A stretch of DNA of 32,450 nt from Myxococcales bacterium (GCA_021784515.1 JAJXSP010000003.1:1-32450), one strand, 5' to 3'. Positions 9,253-19,383 are shown, counted from the stretch's first letter. The notes: a model not told the origin generated them from the letters alone. Numbers and translations are program-made.

Positions 9253-11958
9253 CTACTGGGGCTCGCGCGGGTAGATCGCCTTGTACGGATTGGCGACGTT
9301 GTGCACGTTCGCGACGCTGAACTGGGCGTCGGTGCCGTGGCACACCTCGCAGCTCTCGATCGGGCCGTTCGGCCCCTGCCAGGTATTGATCTGGACATGG
9401 GCCCAGTGCGCCTCCTCGTCGTGGCAGGCGAGGCAGACGCGACCCACGGCCGCCGGGCCGCCGAACGGATCGTTCCACGCGGTGTTCACGCAGGTCTTGT
9501 TCGGGCCGCAGCTCTGGCCATAGCCGCACGGCGGGTTGTTGCCACCGCAGGCCGCGCCGCTGTCGGCGTGGCACTTGGTGCAGTTGCGCACGTCGGTCGG
9601 GAAGTTGTTGGTCGACCAGTCGTCGCCGTTGATCTCGAGCTTGCCCGAGAGCGGGATGTTGCCGAGCTGCTGGTACCCGCCGAGCTGCCGCGCGTAGTGG
9701 ATCTGGTGGATCATGACGCGGAAGTCGACCAGCTGGTTCGGCGTCGGGTCCGCGACGTAGACGCACACCTTGTTCTGGCAGGCCGCGTACTTCTGGGGAC
9801 CGGCCGCGCCACCATCGCAGTCCGCGTCGACGGTGCACGCGCCGGCGCCCTCGATGGCCGCCCCGATCACGCCCTGGTCCTCCGCCATGAAGCCGTGGCA
9901 GACGGGGCACTGCGCGACCGCCTGGCCATCGGCGAACTGACGGGTGTACCCGTGGTGCTCCATGGTGCGGTGGCAGCCGTTGCACGCGCTCGGCATGATC
10001 ACCTGCCGCGGCTGCACGGGCGCGTCGCTCCCGTCGGAGCTGAAGCGGACCGTGGCGATGAAGTTCGAGGCGTCGCGCCAGCTCACGTTGGCCACGTTCG
10101 GCGGAGGGAGCCGCAGCGTCTCGAACGCCCAAAGGTGGACGGTGTAGCTGCCCGACGGGTTGGGCTGCCGGGTGAACTTGCCCGCCGGGCTATCCAGCGG
10201 CACCTGGCCGTTGACCGGCCAGCCCGGGTTCGCCTCGCCCGGCGCGACCGGGAAGGTGAAGGTGTAGGTCTTGGAGTTGGCGTCGTAGGTGAGGCAGGGG
10301 ACCGTGGTGTTGTTCGGACCGGGGCAGGTGGCGCTCATGACGTTGATCGCGCCGCCGCCGCTCTGGAACACCGGGAACGGCTGCTCCGTCGGGCCCGCGA
10401 TCGCCGCGCTGATTCCCCAATTGCCGTGATTCGGGTCATTCGCGTCGAGCACGTTCACCGCGCCCGCCTTGTTCGACAGCTGGAACTTCACCACCGGGAC
10501 GTCGCCCGCCTTGAAGCTGTTGTTGGCGCCGGTGCCGCCCGAGAGCACGACGTTGGACAGCGTCACGCCATCCTTCTGCGAGTAGAAGGGCAGGTCGTGC
10601 TTGACCGGCAGCGGCGAGACGCCGTTGTTGTCCGCGCTGTGGCAGGCCGAGCACTTCGTGTCGTCCGTCTCGACGGGGTGGGTCTTTCGCACGCAGGTGC
10701 CGGTCGGCACGTCGCAGGTGGCGTACGTGCTGAATCCCAGGCAGTCGTTGTTCGACGCGCAGGAAGCCGCGGTGCCGTTCTTGTACATCGCGCCCGTGTA
10801 GGGCTTCCCGTAGTTGCGCGGCGGGTTCATCACGCCGGTGTCGAAGAACACCGCCTCGTGGCAGGTGCCGCAGGCGAGGCGCGACGGGTTCTTGAGGTAC
10901 GCGTCGGTGACGTGGCAGCGCGTGCAGTCCTTCTCGTTGTTCGGCAGCCCAGGGAACTTCACGTCGGTGAAGGAGGCCAGCGACGTGTCGGTGCCGAGGC
11001 CGTACTCGGGGTGCGCCACGCCCGGATTGACCTGGTGAATGCCGCGGTGGACGGCGTGCACCTTGCGGATGATCGGGTTCGGGCTGTAGCCGTCGACGTT
11101 GTGGCAGAACTTGCAGTTGAGGACGGGCGTCTCGTCGATCGCGTAGTTGCCGTACGGGTTGCTCGCGCTCCCCTCGCTGTGCATCTCGTTCGACTTGCCC
11201 GACATCGTGCCGAGGTGACACGCAAAGCAGGACGAGGTCTGGGCGTCGCCGGTCGTGTAGGCCTCCGGCGTCGCCGTCCCGATCTGGACGTCGGCGGAGA
11301 GGAAGACCTGATCGGAGCCGTCCTTGCTCTTCACCCAGACGCCGACCTCGTAGGTGCCGGCAGCCTCGTCGCTGACCGGCGCGGTGACGAACTGGAGGCC
11401 CGTCGCCGTCGTCGTGAGGTTGGTCTGCTTGGCGTCGAGGAACTTCGGCGCGATGAGGTTCACGTAGTGGTGCTGATGGTCCATCGCCGCGCGATCGACG
11501 ATGCAGTTGAGCAGCTTCGACGCGCTCTTGGTCTGCGTGGGAGCGCGCGGACCCGCCATGTAGAGGTTGAGGGTGCCGTAGGCCGAGGCCGGAACGATCC
11601 GCCCGCAGTGGTCGACCATGTCGATATTGATCGTGATCTGGTCGCCCGCCGCGAAGAACATGTTCTTCGCCGGCGGCTGGACGGTCAGCTTCACGCCGAG
11701 GCCGGGATCGACGTTCGCGTTGAGCCCGTCACAGCCGGCAGGGCCGGGAGCGCCCGCGTCGCCCTGCGGGCCGGCCGGGCCCGTCTGGCCCGCCGGACCC
11801 TGCTGGCCGGTGGTGCCGTCGTTGCCGTTCTTGCCCTGCGGTCCCGCTTGCCCGGCAGGGCCGGGGGCGCCCGCCTCACCGGTGGTGCCGGCCGGTCCGT
11901 CACAGGCGGACAGCGGCAGCACTGCGACCAAAAACAACGCCAAATTGACTTTCCTCAT
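9253..11958 (-). CDS. OmcA/MtrC-like decaheme c-type cytochrome lipoprotein with collagen-like stalk (paralog 1)
   Basis: Lipobox LSAC; 18 GXY triplets; ten CXXCH motifs (CFACH, CKFCH, CTRCH, CGTCH, CSACH, CNGCH, CPVCH, CTKCH, CLACH, CEVCH). ATGA overlap with upstream gene. Confidence 0.94.
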   Translation of the reverse strand: MRKVNLALFLVAVLPLSACDGPAGTTGEAGAPGPAGQAGPQGKNGNDGTTGQQGPAGQTGPAGPQGDAGAPGPAGCDGLNANVDPGLGVKLTVQPPAKNMFFAAGDQITINIDMVDHCGRIVPASAYGTLNLYMAGPRAPTQTKSASKLLNCIVDRAAMDHQHHYVNLIAPKFLDAKQTNLTTTATGLQFVTAPVSDEAAGTYEVGVWVKSKDGSDQVFLSADVQIGTATPEAYTTGDAQTSSCFACHLGTMSGKSNEMHSEGSASNPYGNYAIDETPVLNCKFCHNVDGYSPNPIIRKVHAVHRGIHQVNPGVAHPEYGLGTDTSLASFTDVKFPGLPNNEKDCTRCHVTDAYLKNPSRLACGTCHEAVFFDTGVMNPPRNYGKPYTGAMYKNGTAASCASNNDCLGFSTYATCDVPTGTCVRKTHPVETDDTKCSACHSADNNGVSPLPVKHDLPFYSQKDGVTLSNVVLSGGTGANNSFKAGDVPVVKFQLSNKAGAVNVLDANDPNHGNWGISAAIAGPTEQPFPVFQSGGGAINVMSATCPGPNNTTVPCLTYDANSKTYTFTFPVAPGEANPGWPVNGQVPLDSPAGKFTRQPNPSGSYTVHLWAFETLRLPPPNVANVSWRDASNFIATVRFSSDGSDAPVQPRQVIMPSACNGCHRTMEHHGYTRQFADGQAVAQCPVCHGFMAEDQGVIGAAIEGAGACTVDADCDGGAAGPQKYAACQNKVCVYVADPTPNQLVDFRVMIHQIHYARQLGGYQQLGNIPLSGKLEINGDDWSTNNFPTDVRNCTKCHADSGAACGGNNPPCGYGQSCGPNKTCVNTAWNDPFGGPAAVGRVCLACHDEEAHWAHVQINTWQGPNGPIESCEVCHGTDAQFSVANVHNVANPYKAIYPREPQ

Positions 11959-12482
11959 GGACAGACCCCTTTCCTAATGAACTCTCCGACCAGAATGCAC
12001 GGATTGTTGCCGTTCTCTGACAAGGTTCCTCGCCGCACTGGTTCTGCTGACGGACGGTCTTCTATCACCGCCGATAACTCGGAGTCCAGAATTTCCGGTA
12101 ACTGAACCGTCATCGGGTCGAACTCCTGTCGTTCCCGGCGCTCGTGCGTGCGCAGCGCGGCGCCCAGTTCGAGGAGATTGCCCACGGCCCCGCGGCGATT
12201 CCCCTGCACCAGCTCCCGCTCCACGTCGGCGAGCAGCGACCGGAGCGCCCAGTGCTCCCGTCGCAGCGAGGCGATCAGCCGCGAGCAGTCCGCCCTCCCC
12301 ATCGCCTCGAGCGCAGCAAATACCACATCCTCCTCCGCACGCAGCTGAGCGCGCAATCGTTTCGCGAATTCATTGAAGGAGGGGCTCCAACGGTCCACGC
12401 GCCGCAACTCGCGGACTGCCGCCTCAATCAACATGACCATTGTCAAGAAACCCTTTGCAAGGCACCTCGCCGTGCTGGACAT
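11955..12482 (-). CDS. Hemerythrin-like (HHE-fold) protein, diiron ligands apparently degenerate
   Basis: [26 protein letters not shown]...[24 protein letters not shown]...[19 protein letters not shown] resembles HHE helices; ATGA overlap with the following gene. Confidence 0.55.
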   Translation of the reverse strand: MSSTARCLAKGFLTMVMLIEAAVRELRRVDRWSPSFNEFAKRLRAQLRAEEDVVFAALEAMGRADCSRLIASLRREHWALRSLLADVERELVQGNRRGAVGNLLELGAALRTHERRERQEFDPMTVQLPEILDSELSAVIEDRPSAEPVRRGTLSENGNNPCILVGEFIRKGVCP

Positions 12483-12517
12483 GCCGCCTCGCTCCTTCCA
12501 ACCGGACCGCCGCCCCA

Positions 12518-13573
12518 TCAAGGGTGGCAGACCAGACACATCCCGTTCCGCCCGATCTCCGTGCGCGGGTGGCGATCGGTGTATCCCGCGGGGTGGGGGT
12601 TGCCGCCGATGCCGCCGACCTTGTGGCAGGTGACGCAGACCGAGTTGGGCCCCTGGTCGTGGCACGCCGCGCACTCGGAGATGTCGCGCCGGGCGACCGG
12701 ACCGTGGAACTCGGGCGACGCCGGGAACGCCCAGCCCTGCGGGTGCGGCGTTCGCGGACTGCCGGCCTGCGGCGTCAGGTTCTGCGCGCGGTGGCAGTTC
12801 TCGCAGAAGCTGGTGCCGTGGCAGCGCGCGCAGCGGGTCGGGTCGGCCCGCACCTCGATCGCGTGCCGGTCGACGAAGTCGCCGCGGTGGATGAAGTCGG
12901 AGTCGACCTTCTCGCTGTACTTGAGCTCGATCCGCATCGAGACGGTCTTGGCGTGGCAGTCGGCGCAGAACGTCTGCTCGTGGCAGTTCGCGCAGGTCGC
13001 CGACGAGGAGCGCGCGTCGCGCGGGTGCTGCTCGACCCAGTTCCCGGAGTGCGAGAACTCGGCAACCGGCTTCAGCGGGAAGCGCGCCATGCTCACGTGG
13101 CAGCGCGTGCAATTGCCGGCGCGAAAATCCTCCTCGTGATTGTGGCAGCCCCTGCATGCAGCCATCTTCGGAGCATAATCGCGGTGCCGGCTCGGGTCGG
13201 GAAGCACCTTGTGGCAGACGGTGCAATCCTGCTTCACGCGCTCGATGTGCGGCTTGTGCGCGAATCGGATGTCACGCTCCCGAACCGGATACGCGCGCGC
13301 CCGTTTCACGTCGGTATGGCACTTGACGCAATTGCCGTTGTCCTTCTCGTCCTGGTGGCACTCCATGCACTTCGACTCGGGGGGACGGAAGTTGCCCTCG
13401 ATCGTCGTGGCGTCGTAGATCTCCTCGTGGCACATCCCGCAATCGACGCCATTGCCGAGGTGCTTGTCGTGCGGCACCCGGATCAGATCACCCGAGAAAT
13501 TGTCCGTCACGGTCAGGGCGGCGCACGACGTGACGAGCGCGGCCGCGCCGATGAGAACGGTCCGGCGAATCAC
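12518..13573 (-). CDS. Tridecaheme c-type cytochrome, putative lipoprotein
   Basis: GTG start overlapping the upstream TGA (GTGA). VIRRTVLIGAAALVTSCAAL signal with lipobox VTSC; 13 CXXCH counted (CGMCH, CMECH, CVKCH, CTVCH, CRGCH, CTRCH, CANCH, CADCH, CARCH, CENCH, CAACH, CVTCH, CLVCH). The ORF track over-extends this to 14050. Confidence 0.9.
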   Translation of the reverse strand: MIRRTVLIGAAALVTSCAALTVTDNFSGDLIRVPHDKHLGNGVDCGMCHEEIYDATTIEGNFRPPESKCMECHQDEKDNGNCVKCHTDVKRARAYPVRERDIRFAHKPHIERVKQDCTVCHKVLPDPSRHRDYAPKMAACRGCHNHEEDFRAGNCTRCHVSMARFPLKPVAEFSHSGNWVEQHPRDARSSSATCANCHEQTFCADCHAKTVSMRIELKYSEKVDSDFIHRGDFVDRHAIEVRADPTRCARCHGTSFCENCHRAQNLTPQAGSPRTPHPQGWAFPASPEFHGPVARRDISECAACHDQGPNSVCVTCHKVGGIGGNPHPAGYTDRHPRTEIGRNGMCLVCHP

Positions 13574-14910
13574 TGCTTCACCTCGCTGCCCGGCTTTCCG
13601 TCCGGCGTCGCGGCCGATTTCACTTCGTGAAAGCGGGTGCTGTAGTTGTAGACGAGCTTCGCCATCGCCTCGAGTCGCCCATTGACGAAGGGATCGACGT
13701 CGCCCATGGCGGTCAGCACGGCGTGCCAGCCCGGAGAGAAATCCCAGCCGACGGTGGCGGTGGCGGTGAGCGACCAGTCCTGACCATTGAGGGCCCGCTC
13801 GAGCAACAACCCGTCGACGTCGAGGGTCACGCTGATCTTGTCGCCCAGCCGCTGGATCCCATAGACACGCCCCTCGAGATAGCCCTTGTCCGGCAGGTGC
13901 ACCACGCGCGTCTCGGCGCCCACCGTCCCCTGATTGCCGGTGCCGATGCTCGCCTTCACGCCCCCCTGGTGGCCGGTGCCCGAGTCGTCGAGCACCAGGT
14001 GGTAATCGCCGTACAGCCGCACTCGCGGCCGCGGCGTCACGGAGAACCACACGCCCGCTTCGTCGCGCGTCTCCTGCGCGAACACCGAGAGGATCGAGTT
14101 CCGCGGAAGGAACAGATCCGGCGCCACGCGGCGGAACTCGGCGGTGATGTCGAAGATTCGCCAGGGCTGCGCGGTGATCGCCGCCGTCCCCTCGGCGGTC
14201 CGCATTTCATAGAGGCTATAAAGCCAGTAGCCGGTGAAGGTGAGCTGTCGAATCGGCGACCAGCGCGCGTCCAGCGCCGCGTCCTCGCGGGCGGCCACGC
14301 CCTGGCCAAGCACGTAGATGGCCGAGGCGCCGGCTTCGGTCGTGACCGACTGCCGATAGAACAGGCGCCCGCCGGCGAGCGCGTCGCCGCGGCTGGTGGA
14401 AAAGCGCGGCGTGACCGGCACGCCGCCATAAGCCTGCAGCCCGAGCCCGCGATACAGCTTCACCTCGGCGTCCAACCCGTCCATCTGGGTCATTCGCGCC
14501 GCGCCGCCGGTGATGAACTGGCGCCCGATTCGTACCGTGATGCGCCGGTGCGCGAGCTTGCCCTCGATGTAGCCGAGGTCGAGATCCCCGCTGACGCAGG
14601 CGTTGTCGCCGAGCGAGGCGTTGGCGAACTTGCAGTTGTCCTGGTTGTCCCCGGGCGTCCCGAATGCCGCCATTCCCCAGCCCGAGAGCTGGATCCGCAA
14701 ATCGTCCACGTAGGGCACCTGGAGGTCCGAGGCGAGCAGCGACACCATCTCGTACGCCGGGACGACCGTATAGGTCCGCCCGTCGCGCTCGTCGGCGTGG
14801 CCGGCGAGCAACGTGGTCGAGGTGGCGTCGATCGTGTCGGCGCCCGCCGGTGCGGCGGCGGCGACGAGCAAAAGCGCGAGGCCGCTACGGCGCGACATCG
14901 ATTGTCCCAT
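13570..14910 (-). CDS. Outer-membrane beta-barrel, putative porin of a porin-cytochrome conduit
   Basis: Signal peptide SRRSGLALLLVAAAAPAGADT; alternating-residue barrel-like segments with repeated aromatic/Arg-rich strands. Overlaps the multiheme cytochrome genes on both sides. Start could be 14910 or 14898. Confidence 0.7.
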   Translation of the reverse strand: MGQSMSRRSGLALLLVAAAAPAGADTIDATSTTLLAGHADERDGRTYTVVPAYEMVSLLASDLQVPYVDDLRIQLSGWGMAAFGTPGDNQDNCKFANASLGDNACVSGDLDLGYIEGKLAHRRITVRIGRQFITGGAARMTQMDGLDAEVKLYRGLGLQAYGGVPVTPRFSTSRGDALAGGRLFYRQSVTTEAGASAIYVLGQGVAAREDAALDARWSPIRQLTFTGYWLYSLYEMRTAEGTAAITAQPWRIFDITAEFRRVAPDLFLPRNSILSVFAQETRDEAGVWFSVTPRPRVRLYGDYHLVLDDSGTGHQGGVKASIGTGNQGTVGAETRVVHLPDKGYLEGRVYGIQRLGDKISVTLDVDGLLLERALNGQDWSLTATATVGWDFSPGWHAVLTAMGDVDPFVNGRLEAMAKLVYNYSTRFHEVKSAATPDGKPGSEVKQ

Positions 14911-16651
14911 TGATGTGCGTGCTGCTCTCCATCCCCGCGGCGCCGGTAATCAGGATGTCGCCGTGCGAGTCGATGGTCTGGGGATGGCAATCCGCGCAAT
15001 GCTGCAAGCCGGATTGGAATGCGATCGCCTTCCACTTCGCGCCGGGCGCGTGGGCGGCATTCTGCGGCGGAATCCCGTGGCAGGCGCCGCACTCGGCCTG
15101 CGGGCCCCCGCCGGTCCACAGCGGGGAGTGATTCAGCGTCGACGTCTGATCGGTGCCGATCTTCGCGCCGCCGCCGTGGCAATAGACGCGCGAGCAGGTC
15201 CCCGCGTCGTGGTCGAAGGCGGGCTGCGCGCCGTCCTTGAATGCGAGGCTCGTCGACGCGATCGCCGCCGGGAAGAGCTGCGCCGGCAGGTCGTGATCGA
15301 TGTGGCCGGGGTCGGTGACCCTGGTCGGCACGGCGTGGCAGTCGCCGCACGCCACCGGGCCGCGCAGCCGGTGCGCGCCGAGGTGGGCGTCGTGCGCGCC
15401 GACGGAGATCAGGCCGGGATCGGTGCGACCCTGGAGATCGCGCGGCGGCGAAGGGTGATTGGGGCTGCCGTGGCAGGCCCAGCAGGTGCCCGACTCGTCG
15501 CCGAGCGAAATCTTCCCATCCACGTGCCGGGAGAGATCGACCAGCGTCGGCACCGTCGCCCCGGGCGTGGGCGGCGCGGCGACCTTCGGATGGCACGTCC
15601 AGCAGGTGGTCAATTTGTGGTTCGACGGCGGCAGCCCGTGACACGATCCGCAGGTCGCCTCGCCCGAGCCGCCATTCCATCGGGGCGAGTCGTTCTTCGC
15701 GTTTTCGTCCCCGAAGGCGCCGCCGTGGCAATAGACGAACGAGCATTTCCGCGCCGTTTGATCCCAGCCCGGCGGCCCCTGTCGCGGCACGCTCGAGAAG
15801 CTCTGCCCGGCGAACGCGCCGAAGGGCACGATATCGACACCGGCGGGCGGCCCGGCGACGCCGCCGTCGGCGTCATAGGCGGGAATCACGCCGCCGTCCG
15901 CGTCGAAGACATGGCCCACGTCCGTCCAGGCCATCGGCTTCACGTGGCACTCGCCGCAATCGAACGGGCGCGCGAACGCCCCGCCCTTCACGTGCGTCTG
16001 GTGCGCTCCGGTCGCCGGCGGCTGGCCGTGGCAGGTCTCGCAGTCGGTCGGACCCTTGTCGTGGCACTGGAAGCACGACCCCTTCGCCGCGCCGCCTTTG
16101 AAATCGTCGCCATGGCACTTCTGGCAGAGACCGAGGTCGTAGCTCAGCGTCGGAACCGCCCGCGCGTGAAAGTCGACGGAGTCGGGATTGGCCCAGCCGG
16201 CCGGATGGACCGGAGTGGGCGCGATGGCGAGCTGGCAGTCGACCACCCATTTCTGGACGGCGGCGAACAGGGCCGGATCCGTCGCCGCCTGGTGCGTCGG
16301 ATCAGCCGTCTGCGGGTCGATCGTCTGGAGCAGCAGCGACGAGGGATCGCCCGCTACCGCGACCACCTTGCCGCTCGCCTCCTTCAATGTCGTGAGGTAG
16401 CGACTCACGTCGTAGCCGGCGGCCGGGCTCGCGCCGCCGTGGCAGCCGCTGCAGCGACGGAGCAGCTCCGGCCCGACGGCGGCGATCGGCACGCCCGCGT
16501 CGGCGCCGGCGGCCACCACGTCCTCGCCGAGCGCCTTCCAGGTCACGCGGCACACGCGCGTCCCGAACTCGTCGGGCCGCTCGCTCGCGCAGCCTCCCTG
16601 CAGGCTCGCCAGGAGCGCGGTCATGGCAAGGCACCTCGTGGGCGAGGTCAT
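14885..16651 (-). CDS. Multiheme c-type cytochrome with 11 CXXCH and 2 CX4CH motifs
   Basis: MTSPTRCLAMTALLASLQGGCASERPDEFG start; CXXCH: CSGCH, CQKCH, CFQCH, CETCH, CGECH, CGSCH, CWTCH, CWACH, CGDCH, CGACH, CADCH; CX4CH: CSFVYCHGG, CSRVYCHGG (the CxxxxCH/CXXCH repeat type known from Geobacter). Confidence 0.9.
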   Translation of the reverse strand: MTSPTRCLAMTALLASLQGGCASERPDEFGTRVCRVTWKALGEDVVAAGADAGVPIAAVGPELLRRCSGCHGGASPAAGYDVSRYLTTLKEASGKVVAVAGDPSSLLLQTIDPQTADPTHQAATDPALFAAVQKWVVDCQLAIAPTPVHPAGWANPDSVDFHARAVPTLSYDLGLCQKCHGDDFKGGAAKGSCFQCHDKGPTDCETCHGQPPATGAHQTHVKGGAFARPFDCGECHVKPMAWTDVGHVFDADGGVIPAYDADGGVAGPPAGVDIVPFGAFAGQSFSSVPRQGPPGWDQTARKCSFVYCHGGAFGDENAKNDSPRWNGGSGEATCGSCHGLPPSNHKLTTCWTCHPKVAAPPTPGATVPTLVDLSRHVDGKISLGDESGTCWACHGSPNHPSPPRDLQGRTDPGLISVGAHDAHLGAHRLRGPVACGDCHAVPTRVTDPGHIDHDLPAQLFPAAIASTSLAFKDGAQPAFDHDAGTCSRVYCHGGGAKIGTDQTSTLNHSPLWTGGGPQAECGACHGIPPQNAAHAPGAKWKAIAFQSGLQHCADCHPQTIDSHGDILITGAAGMESSTHINGTIDVAP

Positions 16652-16668
16652 CGACGTCGCTCCACCGC

Positions 16669-19317
16669 TCACCGGGAATACGGAGGCACGTAGGGGTTCG
16701 AAATGGCGTGCACGCGGGCGACGGCGAACTCGGACGCCGGGCCGTGGCACACTTCGCAGGTCTCGATCGGCCCTGCGTTGCCTTGATAGGTATTCAGGGC
16801 GATGTGCGCGAATGCGGGGGCGGTGTCGTGGCAGGCCCCGCACACCTTGCCCGACGGATTCTGCCAGGCGACGTTGGTGCAGGTGCCGCCGTTGCACGCC
16901 TGGCCGATCCCGCACGGGGTATTGGCGTCACAAGCTGCCCCGCTGTCGGCGTGGCACTTCGTGCAATTGCGCACGTCCTGCGGGAACAGGACCCAGGAGT
17001 AGTCCGACGAATTGATCTCGAGGCGGCCTGCGTAGGGGATGTTGTTCGCCTCCTTGTAGCCGCCGAGCTTCCGCGCGAAGTGGAGCTGGTGCATCATCGC
17101 GCGAAACTCCACCAGCTGCCCCGGAGTGGGGTCCTTCGTCGTCACGCAGGTGTCGGCCGTCCCGTCGTTGTCGGTGTCCTGGCAGGCCTGCCATCCGGCG
17201 TTGAATCCCGTGCAGTCTTTCGCCTGCGTCGGGGTGGTGCACTTCGCCCCGAGCGAGCCGACCACGCCCTGGTCCTCCGCGCCGATGGTGTGGCAGGTGG
17301 GACAGCCGAGGAACGTCATGTCCGGCGTCGCCTGGCGACTGCCGCCGTGGGCCTGGAGGCGCACGTGGCAGCCATTGCACGCCGACGGCATCACCAGTTG
17401 CCGCGGCTGCTGCGGCGCATCGCTCCCGTCGGGGCTGAACCGCACCGTCGACAGCCAGCTCGAGAAGTCGCGCCAGCTCGCGTTGGCAACATTCGGCGGC
17501 GCCGGGCGCAAAACCTCGAAGACCCACAGCCACAGCGTATAGGTGCCGGCGACGTTGGTCTGCCGCGGCACGGTGAGCGAATTCAAGGGCGGCTGCGAGA
17601 GCACCGGCCAGCCCGGCTTCTGCTCGTTCGGCGCGATCGGGAAGGTAAATGTGTAGAGCCCCTTGTTGGCGTCGAAGGTGAGGCAGGGAACCGTGGTGTC
17701 GTTCGGCCCCGGGCAGGTGGCCGACTTCACGTTGATCGGCGAGCTCCAGATCGGCTCCGGGTTGTCCGTCGGGCCGGCGAGGGTGACGTTGGCCGACCAG
17801 TTGGCGTAGTTCGGATCATTGGGATTGGTCAGCGCGTTGACCACTCCCGCCTTGTTTTCCAGCTTGAAGGTGATGACCGGCACGTCGCCCGGCTTGAAGC
17901 TGCCGTTCGTCCCGCTGCCGCCGCCCAGCACCACCGACGAGACCTTCACTCCGTCGCTCTGCGTGCGTTGGGCGATGTCGTGCTTCACCGGCAGCGGCGA
18001 CAGGCCCTTGATGTCGACGGTGTGGCAGACCGGGCACGCCACATCGTTCTTCAGCTGGGGGTGTGTCTTGCGCTGGCAGGTGCCGCTCGGCACGTCGCAG
18101 GTGACGAAGTTGCCGAACCCCGCGCAGTCGGCGTCGCCGGTGCAGCTCACCGCGGTGCCCGCGGCGTACATCTTCCCCACATAGGGCTTTCCGAAATTGC
18201 GCGGCGGATTGAGCGTGCCGGTGTCGAAGAAGACGTTGTCGTGGCAGGTGCCGCACGCGAGCCGCGTGGGCGCCGTGAAGTAGGTGTCGGTGACGTGGCA
18301 CTTCGTGCAGTCGCGCTCGTGGCCGGGCAGCGACGGGAAGGTGACGTTGGTGAAGTCCGCGAGCGAAGGGTCGGCGGCGAGGCCGTACTCGGGGTGGGCC
18401 ACGCCGGGCGCCATCAGGTTCGCGCCGCGGTGGACGGCGTGGACCTTGCGCACGATCGGATTCGGGCTGTAGCCGTCGAGGTTGTGGCAGAGCTTGCAAT
18501 TGACGACCGGCGTTTGATCGATCGCGTAGTTGCCCATCGGCGACGAGGCCGAGGGCATGATGTGCATCTCGTAGGACTTGCCCGAGATCGTTCCGAGGTG
18601 GCAGCTCCAGCAGGCGCTGGTCTTCTCGTCGCCGGTGGCGAAGCTCTCGACCGTCGCGGTGCCGATCTGGACGTACGCGGTCTCGAGCGCCTGCTGCACG
18701 CCGTCCTGGCTCTTGGCCAGGACTCCGATGGTGTACGTGCCGGGCGGCTCGTCGCTGACGGCGCCGGTGGTGAAGACGAACCCATCATTGGCGGGCGCCA
18801 GGTTCTCCTGCGCGGGGTCGGCGAAGCTCGGCTTGACGAGGTTGACGTAGTGGTGCTGGTGATCGGCCGCCATCCGATCGGTGACGCAGTTGAGGAGCTT
18901 CGAGGCCGTCTTCGTCACCGTCGGGGCGCGCGGCCCCGCCATGTACAGATTGAGGGTGCCGAGCGTGGACGGGTCGATCGGCCGCTGGCAATGATCGACG
19001 AGCGTGATCGCGATCTGGAGTCGCTCGCCGACGTCGAAGTACATCCCATTCTTCGGCGCGGCGATGGTCAATGTAGGATGGAGCGGTTCGCCGCCCGGCG
19101 GGACGTCACAGCTACCGACGGGCCCGGGCGGTCCGGGTGCTCCCGCGTTGCCGGTGGGCCCAGGGGCGCCCTGCATTCCATTGGCCCCGCTTTTCCCATC
19201 GCCGCCGTTCATTCCGTTCGGCCCGGGATCGCCCGGATCGCCCTTTGGTCCCTGTGGACCTTCGCATGCGCCGAGGAGGAGCGTAGCGGTCGCAAGCCAG
19301 ATCAGTCGATTCTTCAT
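16669..19317 (-). CDS. OmcA/MtrC-like decaheme c-type cytochrome lipoprotein with collagen-like stalk (paralog 2)
   Basis: Lipobox LLGAC; 16 GXY triplets; ten CXXCH motifs in the same order and spacing context as paralog 1; long shared segments ([32 protein letters not shown]). Confidence 0.94.
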   Translation of the reverse strand: MKNRLIWLATATLLLGACEGPQGPKGDPGDPGPNGMNGGDGKSGANGMQGAPGPTGNAGAPGPPGPVGSCDVPPGGEPLHPTLTIAAPKNGMYFDVGERLQIAITLVDHCQRPIDPSTLGTLNLYMAGPRAPTVTKTASKLLNCVTDRMAADHQHHYVNLVKPSFADPAQENLAPANDGFVFTTGAVSDEPPGTYTIGVLAKSQDGVQQALETAYVQIGTATVESFATGDEKTSACWSCHLGTISGKSYEMHIMPSASSPMGNYAIDQTPVVNCKLCHNLDGYSPNPIVRKVHAVHRGANLMAPGVAHPEYGLAADPSLADFTNVTFPSLPGHERDCTKCHVTDTYFTAPTRLACGTCHDNVFFDTGTLNPPRNFGKPYVGKMYAAGTAVSCTGDADCAGFGNFVTCDVPSGTCQRKTHPQLKNDVACPVCHTVDIKGLSPLPVKHDIAQRTQSDGVKVSSVVLGGGSGTNGSFKPGDVPVITFKLENKAGVVNALTNPNDPNYANWSANVTLAGPTDNPEPIWSSPINVKSATCPGPNDTTVPCLTFDANKGLYTFTFPIAPNEQKPGWPVLSQPPLNSLTVPRQTNVAGTYTLWLWVFEVLRPAPPNVANASWRDFSSWLSTVRFSPDGSDAPQQPRQLVMPSACNGCHVRLQAHGGSRQATPDMTFLGCPTCHTIGAEDQGVVGSLGAKCTTPTQAKDCTGFNAGWQACQDTDNDGTADTCVTTKDPTPGQLVEFRAMMHQLHFARKLGGYKEANNIPYAGRLEINSSDYSWVLFPQDVRNCTKCHADSGAACDANTPCGIGQACNGGTCTNVAWQNPSGKVCGACHDTAPAFAHIALNTYQGNAGPIETCEVCHGPASEFAVARVHAISNPYVPPYSR

Positions 19318-19383
19318 TCCAATCTACGCCCTGCACCAGCGCATGGCCGGCGCGCAATGCGAAACGCCTACCGTCGCAGAGTC

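Noticed and set aside
11737-11898. GXY-rich region considered as a tandem DNA repeat or VNTR
   Set aside because: Nucleotide units are not exact repeats; the periodicity is at the protein level (collagen-like).
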